From positions 1 through 44,674 of the forward strand of contig CAVTND010000021.1 of assembly GCA_963735955.1 (NCBI GenBank): a DNA stretch of 44,674 nt, in the 5' to 3' direction. The stretch comes from CAVTND01 sp963735955. Lineage in GTDB: Bacteria; Pseudomonadota; Gammaproteobacteria; Burkholderiales; Burkholderiaceae_F. Under the pieces are notes generated by a model. That model was not told the DNA's origin. It did not search any database and saw nothing but the letters and a program-made list of their open reading frames with translations. A program made the position numbers and the translations under genes. Position 1 is the first letter of the stretch, and the number at the start of each line of letters is the position of its first letter. Shown in pieces: positions 41,208 through 44,674 of this stretch.

Positions 41208-43226
41208 ATGAGCGATGAACACAGGCGGCTGGCTCTCGCGTTCCTGCTTTCGCTGCTGTTTCACGGGTTGCTGTTGAGTCTGACCTTCAGTGGCCAGGGG
41301 CTTGGGCTTCCGGGCCTGGGATTCCCTTGGCAAGAACGACGCATCGAGGTGCCCGATCTGCGCGTCTTGCTCGTTCCGTCGCCCGTCACACTCGCGCAGC
41401 CGGCGGCAGCGTCGGAGCAGCCCTCCGGCGACGATCGAGCGGCCGGTTGGCAGTGGTCCGGCCCCGACTCCACGGGCGTTGCACGCGCCGCCCCCGAGAC
41501 GTGCCGCCCTCGAGATCGTGCCGGCGGCCAAACCAAAGGCAGAGACCAAGTCGGAACGAAACGCCGTGGCCCCTGGAGTGCCTGCGAAAGCGCCTTTGCG
41601 CGCCGGTGGGTCCACGCACGCGGCGCCCGCGAAGATCCCGAAACCGGCTGCGATCGGCGGGGGGCCGTCCGACAGACCCAAATTAGTCGTGCCGACCGCT
41701 CCCAAGGCGCAACCTTCCGTGACCGCGGTAGCGCCAGGCGCCTCGAGCCCGGAGATCCGTGATGTCGGTGCCTCGAGATGCCAGCGATGTACCGCGGGAG
41801 CGCATCGGCCAGGACGTTCGGGAGCGAACCGCGGACATTGGCAAACAGACGGATCAGCCGGAGACGGCGCGGGTCGAGGCCGCAAAACTGGAGGCCGATC
41901 TTCGGGAAGAAGCGGCACGTGCCACTGCTGCGCGATTGGAGGCTGAACGCCGAGAGGCCGCGCAACTGGCAGCCGCACGACTGGAGGCGGAGCGACAGGA
42001 GGCCGCTCGTCAGGAAGAAGCGGCGCGCATCGAAGCCGCACGACAGGTTGCGGCACAGTTGGAGGCGGAGCGTCTGCGAGCAGCTCGCGTCGAAGCTGCA
42101 CGACTGGAGGCCGAGCGCCAGGAAGCCTCGCGCTTGGCAGCAGCACAACTGGAGGCGCAGCGTCAGGAAACCGCGCGCCAGGAAGCCGCTCGCGTCGAGG
42201 CTGCACGACTGGAGGCCGAACGCCAGGAGGCCTCGCGGTTGGCAGCGGCACAACTGGAGGCGCAGCGCCAGGAGGCCGCGCGCGCCGCGGAGGCGCAGCG
42301 AAGCGGAAGCGGATCGTGTCGAGGCCGGACGCTTGGAGGCTGAACGCCGGGAGGCCTCGCGGTTGGCAGCGGCGCAACTGGAGGTGCAGCGTCAGGAGGC
42401 CGCGCGCCAGGAGAGGGCTCTGTCGAAGCTATGAGATTGGAGGCCGAGCGCCAGGAAGCCTCGCGCTTGGCAGCAGCACAACTGGAGGCGCAGCGTCAGG
42501 AGGCTGTGCGCCGGGAATCGGATCGTTTCGAGGTCGTGCGATTGGAGGCTGAACGCCAGGAGGCCGCACGACAAGTCGCGGCACGGCGAGAGGCCGCGCG
42601 CGTCGAGGCCGAAAGAGAAGAGGATGCGCGACGGGAAGCGCGGCGTCTAGCCATGGGACGTCAACTCGATGAGGAGGCCGCCCGGCGTGAAGCGGCTTCG
42701 ACATGCCGCTCGCCAGCCTTCCACGCTACCCCTCTCGTTGAGCACCGCGCGTCGAGCCAGGCTATGGGGGCGCGGCGACCCCAATGTCGAACTCGTCCGG
42801 TACGCGGAGGCATGGGCCAGGAAGATCCAATTCAACACTCCGGTCGACACGGTCCGCGAAGTGGCGAAGCGGCCTCACACCCATCCCATGGTGACGGTGG
42901 CCGTTCGAAGCGACGGATCCGTGGAGTCGGTGACCTTCGTTGTCTCCAGTGGCGTGGCGGAAGTCGATGAGGCGATACGGCGCATCGTGCAAGGCCACGA
43001 GCACTACCAAGCGTTTCCGCCCGCACTGGCCCGCGAGTACGACGTGATCGAAATCCGCCGGACCTGGCACTTCGACGATGGCCGTCCGGTTGTACTGATG
43101 GATTCGGCGACGTCGTCACGATTCTCGCCGTACGCCACCAGCGTGAGGACGATTACTTGTAGGGCGTTGGACCGCTTTCGGGGTGGCAGCGGCGAACGTC
43201 GCTTGCCGGGCGGCGGCGTATCGTGA
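41208..43226 (+). CDS. TonB/TolA-like energy-transducing protein with long coiled coil (several frame breaks)
   Basis: ATG at 41208 opens a membrane anchor (LALAFLLSLLFHGLLLSLTF) with the His typical of TonB anchors. Then come a Pro/Ala/Lys-rich linker (IVPAAKPKAETKSERNA after repair), a very long Ala/Glu/Arg/Gln coiled coil (units such as ARLEAERQEASRLAAAQLEA) and a C-terminal TonB domain (AEAWARKIQFNTPVDTVREV, MVTVAVRSDGSVESVTFVVS, VDEAIRRIVQGHEHYQAFPP, IEIRRTWHFDDGRPVVL). The frame changes near 41495, 41757, 42296, 42430 and 42725; the total is a multiple of three. The exact stop is uncertain. The coiled coil is TolA-like and the C-terminus TonB-like, so it could energise the outer-membrane receptor or serve a Tol-type role. 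Confidence 0.75.
42105..42500 (+). repeat. Internal repeats in the coiled-coil coding region
   Basis: A unit of about 66 bp (CTGGAGGCCGAGCGCCAGGA, then GCCTCGCGCTTGGCAGCAGC, then ACAACTGGAGGCGCAGCGTC) recurs near 42105, 42206, 42340 and 42439. The first and last are almost identical. Such repeats favour length change by recombination and make this stretch hard to assemble, which may explain the clustered frame breaks. Confidence 0.7.
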
Positions 43227-43230
43227 ACAC

Positions 43231-43506
43231 ATGCCTATCCACGTCGAGTGCTACGCCGGCTATCGCGGCGAGCGGGAACCCCTGGCCCTCCGGTTCGGCG
43301 AACGGCGCGTCGCCATACGATCGGTAGTGGACAGGTGGTACTCGCCAACGCAACGGTGGTTCAAGGTCGAGACCGAAGATGGCGACACCTACATCGTCAG
43401 CCACCAGGAACCGAGCGACCAATGGGAGCTTGCCGCATACACGAGCCGGAAGTCACCCGGCACTGGCCTGCGCGATCCTGAGTCTTCGCCCAACCTGCTG
43501 AATTGA
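43231..43506 (+). CDS. Small conserved protein of unknown function
   Basis: ATG at 43231; 91 residues. The sequence (MPIHVECYAGYRGEREPLAL, RVAIRSVVDRWYSPTQRWFK, VETEDGDTYIVSHQEPSDQW) is a compact beta-rich protein of a type widespread in proteobacteria as hypothetical. It has no signal peptide or membrane segment. It starts 5 nt after the apparent stop of the TonB-like gene, so it could be co-transcribed, but an independent promoter is possible. Confidence 0.7.
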   Translation: MPIHVECYAGYRGEREPLALRFGERRVAIRSVVDRWYSPTQRWFKVETEDGDTYIVSHQEPSDQWELAAYTSRKSPGTGLRDPESSPNLLN

Positions 43507-43619
43507 GCGCCCATTCTCCGCGCCGTAGTCGCTCCAACCTGCGTCATTGGGTGTGACTGAAAGCGGCCGCGACAGATATTGCCGCCGCTAGTATCAGATG
43601 GCCCATCTTCTCGCGAACG

Positions 43620-44674
43620 CTACGTCCACATCCCGCGCATCCGCGCCGCGAGGTCGACCGCCGGCGAAGCCCGCCCATCTTGCTGCGACTCGTTCACTGC
43701 CACCGGCCAACTCCCCCGCTCGAACCTCTCCGCCAACTTCTCCGGAATGAACCGCGTCCGCGATGCGTAAACGTGCCGGTCGCCGCCGGCGCCCTGCTGG
43801 TGCGCGTAGAACCGCTGCGGCACGACGAGGGTCAGGTGGTCCTTCGCGCGCGTCATCGCCACGTAGAGCAGGCGACGCTCTTCCTCGAGTTCGGCGGTGG
43901 TGCCGGTGGAAAGGTCGGACGGGATGCAGCCGTCCACCGCGTTCAGCAGCGTCACCGCTCGCCACTCCTGCCCCTTGGCCGAGTGGATCGTCGACAGGAT
44001 CAGATAGTCCTCGTCCTTCAGCGGCGCGCCGGACTCGTCGCTGGTGGCGCCGGGCGGGTCGAGCGTCAGCTCGGTGAGGAAGCGTTCGCGCGAGGGGTAG
44101 CCGGCGGCGATGGCTTCGAGCTGGCGCAGGTCGGCGCGGCGCACGTCGGCGTTGTCGTGCCGGCGTTCGAGGTGCGGTTCGTACCAGCCACAGACGCGTT
44201 CGAGCTCCGCCGGCCAGCCCGGAGACTTTCGCCGCAGTAACCGGAACGACGTCGCGAACGCGGCCCATTCGTCGGCGCCGGCGTGCGGCGGCGTGATGTT
44301 GGCGATCGCCTCGCACGGATCGGCGCCCGCCATCGCGTCGAGCACGCGCGCCGCGGTCTTCGGACCGACGCCCGGCAAGAACTGCAGCACGCGGAAGCCC
44401 GCCACGCGGTCGCGCGGGTTCTGCAGCAGGCGCAGGAAGGCGAGCACGTCCTTCACGTGCGCCGCTTCGAGGAATTTCAATCCGCCGAACTTCACGTACG
44501 GAATGTTGCGGCGGACGAGCTCCAGCTCCAACACCGCGCTGTGGCTCGATGCGCGAAACAGCACCGCCTGCTGCTTCAGCGCGATCGCCGCCTCGCGCCG
44601 CTCGAGCACCTGCTCGACGACGTAGCGCGCCTGTGTGGCTTCGTCGGCCACTGTCACCAGGCGCGGCTTCTCCG
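43620..44674 (-). CDS. UvrD/Rep-family DNA helicase, C-terminal part (gene continues past window)
   Basis: The gene enters from the right edge and ends at 43620; about 350 C-terminal residues are present. UvrD_C features: QAVLFRASSHSAVLELELV and IPYVKFGGLKFLEAAHVKDV (motif IV region), VLQFLPGVGPKTAARVLDAM, motif V ILSTIHSAKGQEWRAV, then LLNAVDGCIPSDLSTGTTAE, and motif VI EEERRLLYVAMTRAKDHL. Motifs I-III with the Walker sites lie outside the window. It is a 3'-5' superfamily 1A helicase for repair or replication restart. Four short related scraps occur elsewhere in the window. Confidence 0.93.
   Translation of the reverse strand, partial: EKPRLVTVADEATQARYVVEQVLERREAAIALKQQAVLFRASSHSAVLELELVRRNIPYVKFGGLKFLEAAHVKDVLAFLRLLQNPRDRVAGFRVLQFLPGVGPKTAARVLDAMAGADPCEAIANITPPHAGADEWAAFATSFRLLRRKSPGWPAELERVCGWYEPHLERRHDNADVRRADLRQLEAIAAGYPSRERFLTELTLDPPGATSDESGAPLKDEDYLILSTIHSAKGQEWRAVTLLNAVDGCIPSDLSTGTTAELEEERRLLYVAMTRAKDHLTLVVPQRFYAHQQGAGGDRHVYASRTRFIPEKLAERFERGSWPVAVNESQQDGRASPAVDLAARMRGMWT

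Overview
The window is GC-rich, gene-dense bacterial DNA. Gene content suggests a beta- or gammaproteobacterium (Burkholderiales- or Xanthomonadales-like): a Bug/TctC-type binding protein, a TonB-dependent receptor, a PACE transporter, DUF1127, DUF3617 and DUF4395 proteins, an HtrA/Do protease, and an ECF sigma factor next to a transmembrane Ser/Thr kinase with a TPR region. This assignment is inference; there is no rRNA or tRNA to anchor it.

Layout. 1-2.0 kb: a leftward envelope/stress cluster (SRPBCC, DUF1127, DUF3455, a Yx[FWY]xxD-repeat secreted protein) with two matching ECF-type promoter motifs. 2.05-2.9 kb: a decapitated LysR gene fused to a decapitated antitoxin gene. 3.0-7.3 kb: a NarL-type two-component system divergent from a TonB-dependent receptor. 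7.6-11.1 kb: a multi-pass membrane protein, a winged-helix/TolB-like/TPR/rhodanese regulator and a small membrane protein. 11.2-12.2 kb: a second, longer copy of the LysR-antitoxin segment. 12.4-17.8 kb: an ECF sigma factor, a 980-residue Ser/Thr kinase, a small Sel1-like secreted protein, a DUF4395 membrane protein and a PACE transporter. 17.9-22.9 kb: accessory DNA with a repeated hypothetical gene, a truncated S-formylglutathione hydrolase, a Cys-rich secreted protein, a PASTA protein with sixteen 15-bp repeats, a truncated AAA ATPase, and short scraps of a uvrD-like helicase gene.

23.0-31.9 kb: DUF3617 protein, RidA, an NHL/SMP-30-like lipoprotein, a binding-protein pair, a GFA-family protein, a methyltransferase-TPR pair and a divergent AraC regulator. 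32.2-35.7 kb: a tightly packed operon of a multi-rhodanese sulfurtransferase and a LytS/LytR pair. 35.7-36.4 kb: the inverted second copy of the repeated hypothetical gene, inserted in an acetyltransferase remnant. 36.4-39.5 kb: an NAD(P)-binding protein, HtrA/Do protease and a small secreted protein. 39.5-41 kb: an IS110-family element with a structured 3' flank that could encode a guide-type RNA. 41.2-43.5 kb: a TonB/TolA-like protein with a long coiled coil, then a small conserved protein. 43.6 kb to the end: the C-terminal part of a UvrD/Rep helicase.

Two themes run through the window. First, about fifteen single-base frame changes occur inside otherwise complete genes and nearly all are +1 insertions, which looks more like assembly error than decay. 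Second, the accessory parts are a mosaic of duplicated and truncated pieces (LysR-antitoxin, the inverted hypothetical gene, uvrD scraps, fghA, AAA ATPase, acetyltransferase), pointing to repeated rearrangement.
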